Shown here one piece after another: positions 48,780 through 61,228 of a stretch of 64,000 bases of DNA (the stretch's first letter is position 1; each line of letters starts with the position of its first letter). Both the position numbers and the translations under genes were made by a program. The notes beneath the pieces are model-generated. The model saw only the letters and a program-made list of their open reading frames with translations. It did no database searches and was not told the origin of the DNA. The DNA is from Trifolium pratense (lineage: Eukaryota; Streptophyta; Magnoliopsida; Fabales; Fabaceae): the NCBI RefSeq assembly GCF_020283565.1, contig NC_060061.1:2674010-2738009 (forward strand). Reading direction: 5' to 3'.

Positions 48780-51002
48780 TCAATTTAAGACAAAATGGTA
48801 CCTCGAGTCCACATAGCTCTCAACATCCCAGAGAAAGCAACCAAAAGTCACAGCCTCTAAAACAAGTCTCCTTAAACCTCCAAAGCTAATTTTGATGTTT
48901 TCATCCTTTGAATAATCAATTGCCCCCTCAGGTGTTAAAGCCATTTCGGGTCTTCCAAACAATGCCTCTGTATGCTTCTCAATGATGCTCACAGCCTCCC
49001 TAGATCTTATTGTTGCATATCTCTGGAGGGTATCGCCGTCAAAGGACATCACATAGTTACGCAAGGTGGTGGGCTTTATACCATAGCCAAATCCACCAGG
49101 ACTGATGTCGCCGCCAGGCCATGTAGATACTTCAGGATGAGAGGTCCCTTGAGAAATGTCCACTTCACTACTACCAGGCCCTGCATCATGGATGCTAGTT
49201 TGACGAACACTGGTCTCATCTGCAGCATTTAGAAGAAGTTTCATGGATTTCTCCAGCTGGAACCTTTGGTCAATTCGCTTAAGAAAGTAACCATACATCA
49301 CTGATGCTGCATAGACCTGCCCTACCCTGAGTTTGCTGATTTGAGCAACGGATGATAGATCTCCTCCGGCTCTGTTACCGAGAATGAGAGACAAGTGGTT
49401 TTGGATCATCTCATATGCTTGGAGAGAGTGAAGGCGCTCAAGTTTGGCATGGTCTTGGTTTGACCAGGAATCAACTCTACCAGATGGATCTGGGGTTATA
49501 GATGGTATCAAAGAAATATTAGCATCCATGAACTTCTGCACAACCAATGTGTACAAGATCTCTTCAAGAGCTGTCCTCCTTTCATTAGCCTTGACCTCAG
49601 CAATTCTCCTGGAAAACAACCACGGGTTAACATGATAAACATCAAAGTTGATAAACAGCAGCAGAGCACAGCAGAAGAAAGAGAATAGAAAGAATGGAAG
49701 AAACCTGTACAAAACAAGATCAGTGGTGGGGGGTGTGGTAGGAGAAGGATGATCTTGGGTTTGTTGATCAGCATCGCGATCGGATTGGAGCTGGTGAAGC
49801 TGCTGATCAACAGCAGCAGGCACAAGATGGGGGTGGTTGATCAAAATCTGAGAAAGAAATTGGCCGATTGGGGATTGGAACTGAAGAGGTGCGACAACAT
49901 TATTATTATTATTGGTATTGTCATTGGTGTGAGAAGAGTCTGGAGAGGAGGAGGCTCTAACTACAAATCCTGCTCCTCTTCTTCTTCTTCTTCTTCTTCT
50001 TCTATTTGCAGAAGCAGCAGCAGCAGCAATTCGAACATGGCTGTGACCTTGCCTGGGGATGATAGGGATGGAAGTGCATAGCTGCTGCCAACCAATCAAG
50101 CCAATTAATTAATAATTAAAAAAAGCTGTTTGATTATAATTCCGACTCATTAATATGATTTGATTCAACAATAAACATAAACAAACAAACATATATATGT
50201 ATAAGAAAATGCTACTTATCGCGAGACCCGAATCACGAATTTGTCCCGAATGACGTGGCACTGCTAGTGGCACCGATTTGCATCATCTAACCGTTAATTT
50301 AATACCCTGTTTGTCTCTTCTCTCTCATCTCATCCCCAACAACAACAGCCCCTTGTTTTTTTTAATGCAATTCTCTTTGCTCCTCTACTGAATTTCTTCC
50401 TCAAATTCTTGGCTGGTTGTTTTCCCTCTCTTTCATAATATTTCTCTCAAACTCTTGTAACAAAGATCTTTCTATTACCTCTCAAGACCAGCTAGTTGCT
50501 CAATTGGATTTTGTTGTTTCCTTGTTTGGACAAGATGGGGTTTTTAAAAGTAAAGATTTTGATAACAAATTGGGTTTAGAAAGTCTTTATTTTGAGAGTG
50601 TATCCAGGGAGATCATTGGGGAATTGGTTGGCTATAGAAGAGATTAATAAATTGAAGCTTCTAAATTGTAAAACAATGGACGGTTCTTACTTTGTTCTTT
50701 GTTTGCTGGGCAACAAATTAAGTTTGTTTAAACTTGCAGAGGATTGTAACTTTGGCCTCACTTCCATTTGTAGACATGAGCGGTGATGGCAAGCGGTTGC
50801 AATAATTTTTTAAGCAATATATTTTAATTTTTTTTGGATTTCGTGAAACATTCGTGAAGATTTTCCTCGCGATATATAGCAGCGCTGGTAACTAGTAACA
50901 ATTAACATACATACATACCTTTAAAGAAGCAAAGCGGGATCCGTTTGTAGGTCTTCCAAGGACGATAGACGGTAATACGACGGTGGTGGCTGCCACGTCC
51001 AT
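48780..51002 (-). CDS. DUF760 protein, UV-B-induced chloroplast protein type
   Basis: Three minus-strand exons: 51002-50919, 50081-49705 and 49608-48780; 429 aa, all GT-AG and in phase. Exon 1 (MDVAATTVVLPSIVLGRPTN...FASLK) and the Arg-rich start of exon 2 (an AGA run giving about nine Arg) look like a chloroplast transit peptide. The mature part (RRTALEEILYTLVVQKFMDA, LRVGQVYAASVMYGYFLKR, KPTTLRNYVMSFDGDTLQRY) matches DUF760 proteins such as Arabidopsis At3g17800. Molecular function is unknown. An ATG at 50099 extends the exon 2 frame but needs no exon 1; the spliced model is preferred because GT/AG sites and phase fit. Intron 1 contains an insertion. Confidence 0.88.
50206..50887. mobile_element. 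Foldback insertion in DUF760 intron 1
   Basis: Left text GCTACTTATCGCGAG mirrors right text CTCGCGATATATAGC, and CGAATCACGAAT-type text mirrors ATTCGTGAA-type text, giving an approximately 680-bp inverted-repeat-bounded element. Inside, frames at 50417-50645 (QDQLVAQLDFVVSLFGQDGV) and 50592-50783 are unrecognised. No target duplication was found. Confidence 0.5.
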
Positions 51003-51082
51003 ACGGAGGAGGAGGAGGAGGAGGAGTTTCAACTTTCAACTCAAGAACGAATTATCGCTACGGTTGCTTGCTTTTTGTTCAG

Positions 51083-51084
<2 letters not shown>

Positions 51085-51114
<30 letters not shown>
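51085..51114. repeat. (GATA)n microsatellite
   Basis: About seven GATA units roughly 80 bp upstream of the DUF760 start codon, probably promoter or 5' UTR. Confidence 0.95.
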
Positions 51115-51115
<1 letters not shown>

Positions 51116-53000
51116 CCGTTCGATTTTAAGCAAAAAACGATTTTCGTTAATCGTAGTACAGTATAAGAATTCTATTCTTGCCCCTACCTCCTCTATTTAT
51201 ATCGTCTCGTCTACTTCTCCAACCCTATACATATTTGTTTTTACTCCCTCTATTTTATCTATTTACAATTTCAGTACCTCTGTTTCTAAATTTTAAAATA
51301 TAGATTTAAATTTATTATCGAAAAAATATAGTTTTTAATTTTAAAAAATAAAAAATGGAAAAAGTTTCACAAATAAATTTGTAACTTATTTTCAAGTTGA
51401 ATATTGAATAAGGAAATTTAATATAAAATAAGTTGAATAATATTAAGAAAAATGTTAAACAATATCTGAAGCACTTGTTAAGTATATTAATAAAAAAAAC
51501 TTTATTTTGAACTTGTGTATTCAATAGTTTATACCATCATGTATTTTCATATAATTTTTTGACATTGTTCCGTGTTTGAAAAAGAATTTGATATCGAGCA
51601 ATCTTCTTTCATTGACCACTGTTGTCCACCCCCTCTCTCTCACCCTTCCTCTTCCTTAATTTGTGTGAAAGGCTCTCCACACACCGCCTTTCCTCCTGCT
51701 CTCTCAGCCGCTTCCTTGAAGATGTAGCGACGGCCTTGGGTGGTGCGACGGCCGACGATAGTCACCCGCATCACCCCCCGTCCAAATTGGTCGGCTAGCC
51801 GCGACTGGTTATGCATCTCACCTCTGGAGAGGGGGTTTCAACGGAACCATACCTTTATGTGTCGTGTTGCTTCGTGGAAGTGGGAAGAATCGACATTCAT
51901 GAACAAAATTTGGTTGCTCGAGTTTTGTCTGCAAAACAGTGGCTTCAAATCATTGTTGATGGGTGACTCGTGATCTCCAATCACGATCTACAGAAGTTCC
52001 CAGTTTCATGGGTGCCGCAACACAATGCAAAATCTCGTGATTAATTTTCAGGATTTTTGTTTATTCATTGGACCGACAGTTGTTTTGCAAGTTTAATTTT
52101 GTTTACTGTTGTCCTGAACTTGGAAAGGAGATCGCATTCGTCGCCTCTGTCGTTCAACTGTTTTAAAGGGAATTACTTGGATGTTTCTGTGTTGGCAGTT
52201 GATTCATACCTCTTTGCGTTGTTTTGTTGAAGCTACTAATGAGTTATACTCATCAAGACCCAATTTCGGTCTGATTTGCTCGAAAGGGCTAGGTACTTAG
52301 ATACTTTGTGTTGACGGCAGTAGTCATTGGTGTCTTTGGTAAGTCATGTGCTCGTGGGGCTCGACTCCTTTGAGTGATCATCCATCAATCTGGCTCTCAA
52401 TTGGTTCTGGGTTGAGTTACCAAGTTTTGATTCGTCGGCGGTTGTTACATAGGTCTCACTTTGCCGAGTTATCTCAATATTTGTATCATCTCATGATTTC
52501 GGACTATTTAGCTTGAAAAAATCATCATCACTTGTTGCTTGCCGGATACGTTAATACAAAATATCAAAATAATTATGTTTTAAGTGAATTTGTCCACCAC
52601 CTTAATAAATTTGGTCAACAATATCACGTTTTCTTGTAGTGAGATAAATAAATAAAAAATTAAAATATTTTATGCTATATTTTTTTTTTAATTGTAGTTT
52701 TATGCTGTATTTCTTCATCATTATCACTGGTGTCAATCATCATATTCGCTCGTCATATTTGTCAAAATTGTTATTTAATACTCGATACAATGATATGTAT
52801 GCAAAAATAATAAGGAGCGACAAATAAAAATAAGAATTTTAATTTATTTCTTTTTTTGCTTAATATAACCTTTTTTAAAAAATTTAAGGCCTAAATTTTA
52901 AAGTTATTTTAATTTTAAATGGGGGCAAGGAGAGAAGATATTTCCTTTGGTTTGAGTTTGATAGAGGATTCGCGAATGTGTTTCCGTGACGGTTTGAGAC
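51116..53000. other. Intergenic; GC-richer block of unknown origin
   Basis: 51640-52560 is less AT-rich than its surroundings with short broken frames (for example 51740-51970) and may be a decayed transposon 5' region. No domain recognised. 51240-51560 and 52560-52950 are AT-rich. Confidence 0.35.
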
Positions 53001-53629
53001 TAGAGGTGGGAACAGGTCAGGCCGGCCTACATGGCCTTAAGGCCTAGCCTACATAGGCTCAGGCCAGGCCAGCCTATTTCTTTAAATAGAGCAGGCCAAT
53101 GCTTTTTTATAAGCCTATTTAGCTAAAAAGGCCAGGCCGCAGGCCATTAAAAAAGCCTCTGAGGCCTACTAGGCCGGCCTATTTAAGTTAACATGAATAA
53201 TATTTTTATTACGATTATTATTTATATATTAAAATTTATACTTTGATTAAATTATAAATCTATTAACTTTTTAAGTAATTTAAGTTTATTAATCTACATT
53301 AGTTTTTAACATATATAAATGTATTATTATAAACTAGAATTGAAATATGATGACATATATAGTCAAATTCTCTAAAATATCAAATGGAACATTATTTTAT
53401 TAGTTCATAAGTATATTTCAAAATAAATATAATTATTTATTTAAATATGTTCATATGAAATAGGCTTTTAAACAGGCTAACAGGCCACATCAGACTTTCA
53501 AAAGGCCAGACTCAGGCCTAGAATTTAAGCCTATGATAGGCCACAGGCCAGGCTCAGACCTTCGATTTTTTGACAGGCCAGGCTCAGGCTTGGCAAAGCC
53601 TAGCTCGACCTAGCCTATTCCCACCTCTA
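53001..53629. mobile_element. hAT-type non-autonomous element with 8-bp TSD
   Basis: Ends TAGAGGTGGGAACAGG and CCTATTCCCACCTCTA are inverted; the 8-bp duplication TTTGAGAC flanks it (52993-53000 and 53630-53637). The arms are rich in AGGCCAGGC/GCCTGGCCT repeats; the centre (53185-53460) is AT-rich. No transposase. Confidence 0.92.
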
Positions 53630-53637
53630 TTTGAGAC

Positions 53638-54513
53638 TCGTGGCTAATGGCTCTGATAGTGATTCGTCCTATTTCCTGAGTCAGAAGAAGCGATGCAAAT
53701 TCTGTTCTAACTTGTACTGTACCAATTTTGTGGTTCTCCAGATTGGCCACCATTTTGTGGTCCAGCGATGCTGCTGCAATTGGTGGCTTCATGTTTTTAT
53801 CATTTTATGTGATGTGTCCACCTTTTCTACTGCATATGCCATTGACCATTCACGGCTTCACGCCCTCCATCCATTAACAGGAGAACAAGAAAATAATGTA
53901 ATAGGAGTAGTAATAATTTTTTTTTAAAAAAAGGTTATTCTTTATTTTGGTACCTGTGGTACATGACTGGCCACCAATGCTGCAATTTTGTTTTGTTGCT
54001 TCATGTTAATTGTTAACATCTGTGTGCCTAAGCTTTTCTATTTCATACCGTTTGATTCACCCTCCGTCCATGGCGATCAAGAAAAATGAATATTTTTTTA
54101 TTTTATTTTTTTATAAGCTCAAGAAAAATGAATTAATATGTCATGTAAAATACGGCCACTTTGGGAGCCTATGGACATAGAAAAATTTAAATTTGAATTT
54201 TTCTATTTCTTAATATTATAATATTATTTCTGGTTCTGTATATAAGAAAAAAATTGACTTTTTAGATTCTTTTTAGAATAGGCATATCTAGACAATAATA
54301 TAATCTAAATACATCGATTCTATAATGAATCTAAAAAGTAAAGTGTTTCTTATATATAAGATCGGAGAAAATATTTAAGAGTGTATGAGTTCATTCACTA
54401 AACTACTTGACAAAACAATTAATAAGACAAGAAATATAAGTATTCTCTACGCATTTTTATTTTCTAAATATGTTATGTGATTTGTGAATTTTCTTAAAAT
54501 ATCATTGTACTCT

Positions 54514-54607
<94 letters not shown>

Positions 54608-54990
54608 AGCACCGCTATATAGCTTCGCCAATATTCAGCTTATTTGTGATTTTACTTGGTCACTGCTTCAATTTTCATTTGCCTATATATATTATCATTT
54701 TCGTCCATTAAATAATTTTAATTATTTGAAAATTTTCAGTTGATTTGTCAAGTTGTAAAATTTTAATTATTTAGATATGATTATAAGTTTTAAAACAATA
54801 AAGTTTGAATGGTTATTTTTAAATTATGTTTTTGACGCAAAGTTTGAATGGTTATTCTTAAAGGACAAACAGATTTTTATTATTAATTGGAATTTTAGAT
54901 TTTTTTTTTTCTTATTGTGATATTTTACATTGTTGAATAATCTTATTTAATTTGGTTTAAATCCTCACAATTTTATCCTTAATATTTTTT
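53638..54990. other. Intergenic with repeats
   Basis: Contains two related blocks (GGCCACCATTTTGTGG... at 53743 and GGCCACCAATGCTGC... at 53970), a possible SINE tail at 54390 and the TA microsatellite. No gene. Confidence 0.4.
54517..54604. repeat. (TA)44 microsatellite
   Basis: An uninterrupted run of about 44 TA units. Confidence 0.98.
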
Positions 54991-54999
54991 TGAGCAAAT

Positions 55000-55900
55000 C
55001 CTTAATTAAAAAGCACCGGATTGAAGTGTGAGAAATTATGACTCTTAATTGTTTTTGTTCCTATTATTGATGAAACTCTTTGGTGTATGGGGTACAAATC
55101 ATATAGATTTGGTAAGATTTAATTTGAAAGCGATGTCAACTGAAGCTATTCAAAATCAAGTTTAGTAGACCTCGGAATTTAGTTTAATTGTGTTATCGTG
55201 TGTAAACTTTGAAGTGAAGTTTGTTAGAAGACAAGTGAATATGATTGCTCATAGGGGTGTTCGCGGTGTGGTTTCGTTCGGTTTTGAGCATAAAAGTTAT
55301 CCTAACCGCGAAATAAAAATGCATGCGGTTTGGTTTGGTTGGTTTTTAAAAAGTCATCCAAACCAATGTAGTTAGGGTTGGTTCGGTTTGTGCGGTTTAT
55401 CACGATATAAAAAATATGACAATATTTTCAACTTGTTACAAAATAAACATAAGAAATTTTAATTTATTTTATTGTTTACATGATACAATATGCATATACT
55501 TAAATTGCATATACATAATAACTTATTTTTAATACCAACAGTATAGTTCTCGATCGCGTGAAATGATATGTTTTGACATCCTATTATTTTATGGACTCAA
55601 TTTGGGTTGATTGTTAATAGTTGATAGAGATAAGTTAAGTATTGCGGGTTGGTTTGGTTCAGTTTTTTGAAATGAAAACCGCAAACCAAACCAAACCGTG
55701 TGGTTTGGAAGAAAAATGATCCGTGCGGTTAAAACTAAATGCGGTTTTTTGCAGTTTGGATTGGTTCGATTTCGGTTTTACTTTTGAATTAGTTCGGATA
55801 CGACCACACTTAATTGCTCATACGGTCAATTTTTTGGCTAGTTTTCATTGATTTATTACTTTATATGTTGAAAGTTTACCAGTTAATCAAAATGAACTAA
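55000..55900 (+). pseudogene. LINE RNase H tail split by a hAT element
   Basis: Before the insertion the frame reads FEVKFVRRQVNMIAH; after removing 55252-55812 and one duplication copy it continues TVNFLASFH. This matches the end of the LINE RNase H domain (compare IEFIKRQTNEVAHVLARVAS at 44950). Strongly decayed. Confidence 0.65.
55252..55812. mobile_element. hAT-type MITE with 8-bp TSD
   Basis: Starts TAGGGGTGTTCGCGGTGTGG and ends ATACGACCACACTTA (imperfect TIR). The 8-bp duplication ATTGCTCA lies at 55244-55251 and 55813-55820. The arms are full of GCGGTTTGGTT repeats. Non-coding, inserted in a LINE tail. Confidence 0.88.
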
Positions 55901-56434
55901 GTTTAAGCCAGTGATAAAAGATTTAGGTAGTATGATAAAAAAAAAAGCACTAAATTTGCTTGATTAAAAAATAAAAATAAAAACTCTGGTGTCCTTCTCC
56001 AGACATTGCGAATGGTCTAAATGAACAATAAAGTTGTGCAAAAAAGAGAGAAAATAATGGTAAGAGGTTATGGGAGGGCAATTCCATAAATGGCGGTGTA
56101 TGGCTGAAATCCATGGTGGTTGACTGGTTGTGTATGCAAGTACAATGATGTCTCATTCTTAACCTCATACCATCTCAAAGTGTGTACAAATACACAACAA
56201 TCATCATTGGTTATGATCACCGCCATAAATTCCAACCATATACACCAGTACACCACCACTACTTTGTAATGGAAAATCATTCAATATAAAAAACAAGTCA
56301 GCGTGAAAATCATCCAAATATTTTTACTAAAACACTATGTGTGTACGTAGTATGTATATGTATACGATTTTGATCCAAAAAGTGAAGAGTTATTATTAGT
56401 ATTATTATGTAGTACAAAGATGAACCAAAAAAAA
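55901..56434. other. 3' flank of the potassium transporter gene
   Basis: Probably includes the minus-strand 3' UTR. Short frames at 55950-56280 have no recognisable domain. Confidence 0.4.
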
Positions 56435-59400
56435 TTATATAGTACATATCATACCAACTTCTACAAGAGCAGCATGAGGGATTTTGAGAGCAACGGGAGG
56501 TTCCCTGCCATTTTTTTCAAAGAAACGGAAAACCATTATTAAGAATCTCTTGAGGTAGTTTGAGCCATCACAAACCACTAAATGTGACTGTCCCAAGAAA
56601 TAGGCACTTCCACTCTCCCTTGCATCAATTAGTTCCAACAGCTCCTTCCTCACAGATTCTTCCATTTTAGGAGTACTACTTGCTGGTGGCAACATGAACC
56701 TAACTTTTTTTCTTTTCTTGCAAGAGCTACTACTACTCGCCAACAACTTATCATCACTTTCATCATCGATTACCACTACCGGGCTAATCTGAGCTTCATT
56801 AATAATGCTCACTTCGTTGCATGTTTCATTCATTAAAGGCACTAAAGCCTTACCATCTCCTCGTGATGATGAATTTCCTACTATCATCATTCTTTCTTCT
56901 GCTGAAACCATTGATTCAATGTCACTCATCTGTTCAATGGAAATGAATTCTCCTATAGCACCGATAATTTTCTCCTCGAAATCACCCGTGTCCCTGATAT
57001 TATTATCGCAATATCCATATCTGACAATGCAACGATATATTTTATAATCTTTTGGTCCAATCCTTCCTATCAGGTACCTTTCACATTCCGGAACATGAGG
57101 CACCGCCATAGACTTGAAGGACACCATGATCAACACTTGATGAAATGCAGGAAGATTTGTAATAAAATGCGAAAAGAAAGCTGGGATTCCTGCTACTATG
57201 TCGGTGTAAATGAAGCCAATTCCAGCTACCCTTGAAATGCCAAGGCCTGGACTAACATCTATTAGCCATTCAGTTGACACCTTGTTTTGCAAATCAAACT
57301 CATACTTCTTCACTGTTCCATAATGCCATGAAAGCATGACTGTCATCGACACTACCAAAAGGACAAGTAGATACCAAGCGCCCTTGTGAAACTGCAGCAT
57401 ACATGCTGAAAGATATGCAACCTCAACAAGGCCAAAACATACCAGAAAGCATGCTGATATCATCAAATTCTTCTCCCAATACAAAGCAATGATTAGTGAC
57501 ATCAGACTAGTTGTCACCAGCATTCCACATATTATAGCCAAACCTGCCACAAATTGTGAGCTTAATTAATTACGCTATTTTGATTTTATCATCATAAACG
57601 AATGAATGTGCTAACTGAATGGTACACAAGTTTCATATAACCATCCTTAATTTAATCAAATCACAAGTGCAGTATCACACATATGATTGCCTTGTGCTTA
57701 CTGGTAATATTAAGCGTCACTTCTTTTATCTGCCCTCCCTGTTTAGTTTACCAACTCTTCATTTTCTTAAGAATCAACCCCCTTCATAAATTAACGACTT
57801 GGATTTTCCGATTTAATACAAAAATGGGAGCTACTTTGTTAATTAATAACTCGAGAAAAATTATTAATTAATTCCTACCACAAATTAAAGTCTAAGAGAA
57901 ATGAAAAACTGGCATACTTGTTGCGTTGCCAATCTTCACCAAGTCTCTGAAACCAACCGTGACAGATAGACTGAAAATCATCAATAACCAGTTGACATCT
58001 GGGATGTAAACCTGGCCGTGTATCGTTTTTGATGTGTGAATGACTTTCACTCTAGGAAAACAATTTAGTGCAAGACACTGGTTAATGATGGAGAAGCTCG
58101 CTGTTATAGTTGCTTGGCTTCCGACAGCCGAAGAAAGTAGGGATAATACTATGAATATATATTTGGAATGACCTGCAGTAACAATTACTTTAGCAAAGCA
58201 ATGAAAAAATATATAGTATCATCGAAATAAAGGGTGGCATGGCATGCACTGGACCAACTTACTTGGCACGGATTGACTAAGATGATTAAAATCTAGAGCG
58301 TGCAAATTTTTAGAGATATACGCAGCCTGACCCGCATAGCATATCACAAGAAGCGGATAGATCAAGCAAATAAATGTAATCTGCAAATAACAGGCACATG
58401 CATGATGCACAATGTACTAATAGTTTTGGATTACAATCAATTTACTTGAACAAGTTACACATTATACTAATACCTTGATTGATTTCTTGGAAAAATGGCC
58501 TAGGCCTGCAAACATTGCCTCTGATCCTGCAAAATAGTACAGCATGATATCAATTAACCAAAATAATTATGAGTTCTAACAATCACTTGGTGATCATTTT
58601 TTGTTTATAAAATAGACAACTGACAAATCCCACCTGCTGCACATAAAATGACGCTCCCTAACAACCTCCATCTGCCGGCATCAACATTCCTCATGAATTT
58701 GAACAAGTATAGTGGGGATATTTTATAGATAATTTTAACATCCCAGCGGAATATATTATATGCGCCCACCACACCAACAAACAAAAGCCAAACAGCAATA
58801 ATTGGAGCAAACATGAACCCAATTTTATGTGTACCGCAAGGCTGCAGTACGAAAAGGCCAATCAATATAACACACGCAGAGGGGACGGGTACATCTGGAA
58901 ATCAATGAAGCACAAGGTCAACAGGATTTATGCAGCATGACTGCAGAAGATGCATAAATATCTATCTACTCTTCGTTTACTTTATCAACAACTACTCGGA
59001 TGCATAGTGCTAGCTAACTGGTGAGTGAGAAGCTATAATTTCTTTTATCCAACCACACAAATGGATGCTTGACTCAACATAAAGGGACATTTGAAAGAAC
59101 TTTACCAATCAAACGAGCATAAAGTACTTACATTTTTGTAGAACATTTGACACAGAATCCTGAGTATGGTGTGACGAGGAAACTGGTTATAGACAACAAA
59201 GTAATCAGATACTCGTAGTAGCAAGTAATGATATGTCATTAAGAAAAGAGACTGCCAAGGACTCAAGGAAGCAAACAAAAATGGAAAGAATATGTATGTA
59301 TACTAAGAAATGAAGTATATAAACAATAAACAATCGGGGCTTACATAGGCTTGCCATTTCTGACAAGGATCGCTGAACACCACATGAAGCTGATAACACT

Positions 59401-59854
59401 GGTAACAGGCAGAAATTAAGTATATACTGTAAACAACAGGAACAATTTAATTAATTAATTAATTAATAAATTGGATTTGCATTGTGTATACATACGTACC
59501 TGAGAGAGCTGGAGTGAGGACTGCGGCCCCAATTGTCATACAAGAACCAAAGAGGGCCAGGAACAATATCAAATAGTGGATGGACTTGTGTTTCTCAATG
59601 GCCCTTCGTGCTCTGGAATCAGAATTGATGATCTTAGAAAAAGGATTTGTTGTTTCCTCCTCAAAAAGTATGACATCATTGGCGGTTTTATCACAAGGGA
59701 GTAGCCCAACTTTTGCATTTCTACATAACAGTGAGTATAAAGCAAAAGTACCACCTGATTACAGGAGGGTAAAGACCTATTAAACCTATTTTCAATTCGA
59801 TCTCTAGCTAGCTAATATTGATGAGATGAAGAGAATATATAATAATATATGAAA

Positions 59855-59887
<33 letters not shown>

Positions 59888-60313
59888 ACGTACCCTCTCC
59901 TTTATCATCAGCTTTGAGGACTATGAGGGCATACTTGATCAAAGAAATAGTGGTGAGAGTCCAAAAAATGAAGGAGAAGAGTTCATAAACAACCTCCTCA
60001 GATTCAAGATCTTTCACTCGCATTGTACTAAACACATATAAGGGAGCAGTGCTAAGTTGACCATAAACAACTCCAACAATTTGAAATGAGAGCAGAATTG
60101 TTTGCTTCCATGTTTTATTATTCTGAAAAATAAGGACACAGAATTAATCAATTCTTGAAAAGAGTTGGTATTAATTAACCATAGAAGGCTTCATGAATTA
60201 AGAGAGATTGCAGATTATTCATTAGTAGTATGTAGTAGAGAATATATTGAGAAAAATTGTACCATAGAGTAGTGATGAGCAGCAGCAGGAGGAGGAGGAG
60301 GAGAAGAAGCCAT
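56435..60313 (-). CDS. KUP/HAK/KT potassium transporter
   Basis: Nine minus-strand exons: 60313-60263, 60122-59894, 59754-59500, 59398-59345, 58894-58634, 58526-58474, 58380-58263, 58172-57918 and 57543-56435. They are in phase, giving 794 aa, the usual KUP length. It should be a multi-span plasma- or endomembrane K+ uptake protein. Family blocks: GVVYGQLSTAPLYVF (TM1), GTFALYSLLCRNAKVGLLP, GAAVLTPALSVLSA, PIIAVWLLFVGVVGAYN, CYAGQAAYIS, VGSQATITASFSII, and cytosolic YGYCDNNIRDTGDFE. The normally conserved TM1 Asp (VYGD) is Gln39. The start is the ATG in MASSPPPPPAAAHHYSM. The last exon encodes the long C-terminal domain. Confidence 0.95.
59859..59885. repeat. (GAT)n microsatellite in transporter intron 2
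   Basis: About nine GAT units, ending about 10 bp from the exon 2 donor. Confidence 0.95.
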
Positions 60314-60318
60314 ATGAT

Positions 60319-60349
60319 TGATTAGATTAGATTAGATTAGATTAGATTA
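60319..60349. repeat. (ATTAG)n repeat in the transporter 5' leader
   Basis: Six ATTAG units within 10 bp upstream of the transporter ATG (CTAAT on the sense strand). Confidence 0.95.
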
Positions 60350-60890
60350 GAAGAACAGGAGGGAGAGATATTAGTTACTAGTTGGAAGAAGTGGGAAAAG
60401 AAAAGAAAGAGCGATTGAGGCAATGTTTCATCAAATTCTACGGACGGAGAATACTAAGTACAGTACTACTGTTTCTGTATGTAAGTAAGTAAGTAAGAAG
60501 AGAAGATGAATCATGTATTTTCTCCAATCCATAGATAGAGTAGCATTGACCAAAGTACAGACCCCCTACAAGTATGATGAATGAATCAAATCAAATCACA
60601 TCAAAGTTCAAACATAGTGATCTTCACGCATGTTACTTAATGGTATACACTCCAACACAAACACAATCACCTTATTATTTTTCCGATAAATAAATAAATA
60701 AGTAATATTTAATTATAATAGAAAGTAGGGCGGTAATGCCGGAGTGACATGGACACCCACATTTCCTCCTAACAAGACAAACATATTTATTGTCCGCCCA
60801 GTCAATGAATATGAATATGTAAATAAAATATTAAATTCTGAATTTTCTTTTTCATTTAAAATAGTGAATTTTTTTTTTTAACGAGCTGAA
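60350..60890. other. Upstream region of the transporter gene
   Basis: Probably promoter and 5' UTR; includes a GTAA repeat at 60481-60500. No gene. Confidence 0.4.
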
Positions 60891-61228
60891 GGGTGTGTTT
60901 GATTTGTTAAAGGGTAAGTACTGGACAGAATAGTACAAGACAGAACAGCACAACACATGACAGAACAGCACAGAACAAACTTTTGGGATATTGAACATTT
61001 TTTTGTCTTATACGATATTTTGTTAATAAAATGGTATTTTGGCATTTTAGACAACTTGTACTGCGGACAAAAAGTTGTGCTGTGGTTTAGTGAGGTACAA
61101 AAAATTCTGTTTTTGTCTTGTCCATTGCTTCCCAGTTTGTCCAGTTCCTGAAATAGTTTTACAATCAAACACAGTACAACTACAGTTGTCCTTTCCAGTC
61201 CCTTATTTTTAGCGAATCAAACGGACCC
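60891..61228. mobile_element. MITE, same family as 10389-10665
   Basis: Starts GGGTGTGTTTGATTTGTTAA and ends TTAGCGAATCAAACGGACCC, an imperfect TIR; GAA lies on both outer sides, a possible 3-bp TSD. Internal blocks match the copy at 10.4 kb. Non-coding. Confidence 0.7.

Noticed and set aside
50081..50099. ATG at 50099 (MIGWQQ) as start of the DUF760 protein
   Set aside because: A CAG acceptor at 50082 joins in phase to an upstream ATG exon with transit-peptide character, which explains the leader better.
54484..54711. ORF with Tyr-Ile repeats
   Set aside because: Product of the (TA)44 microsatellite.
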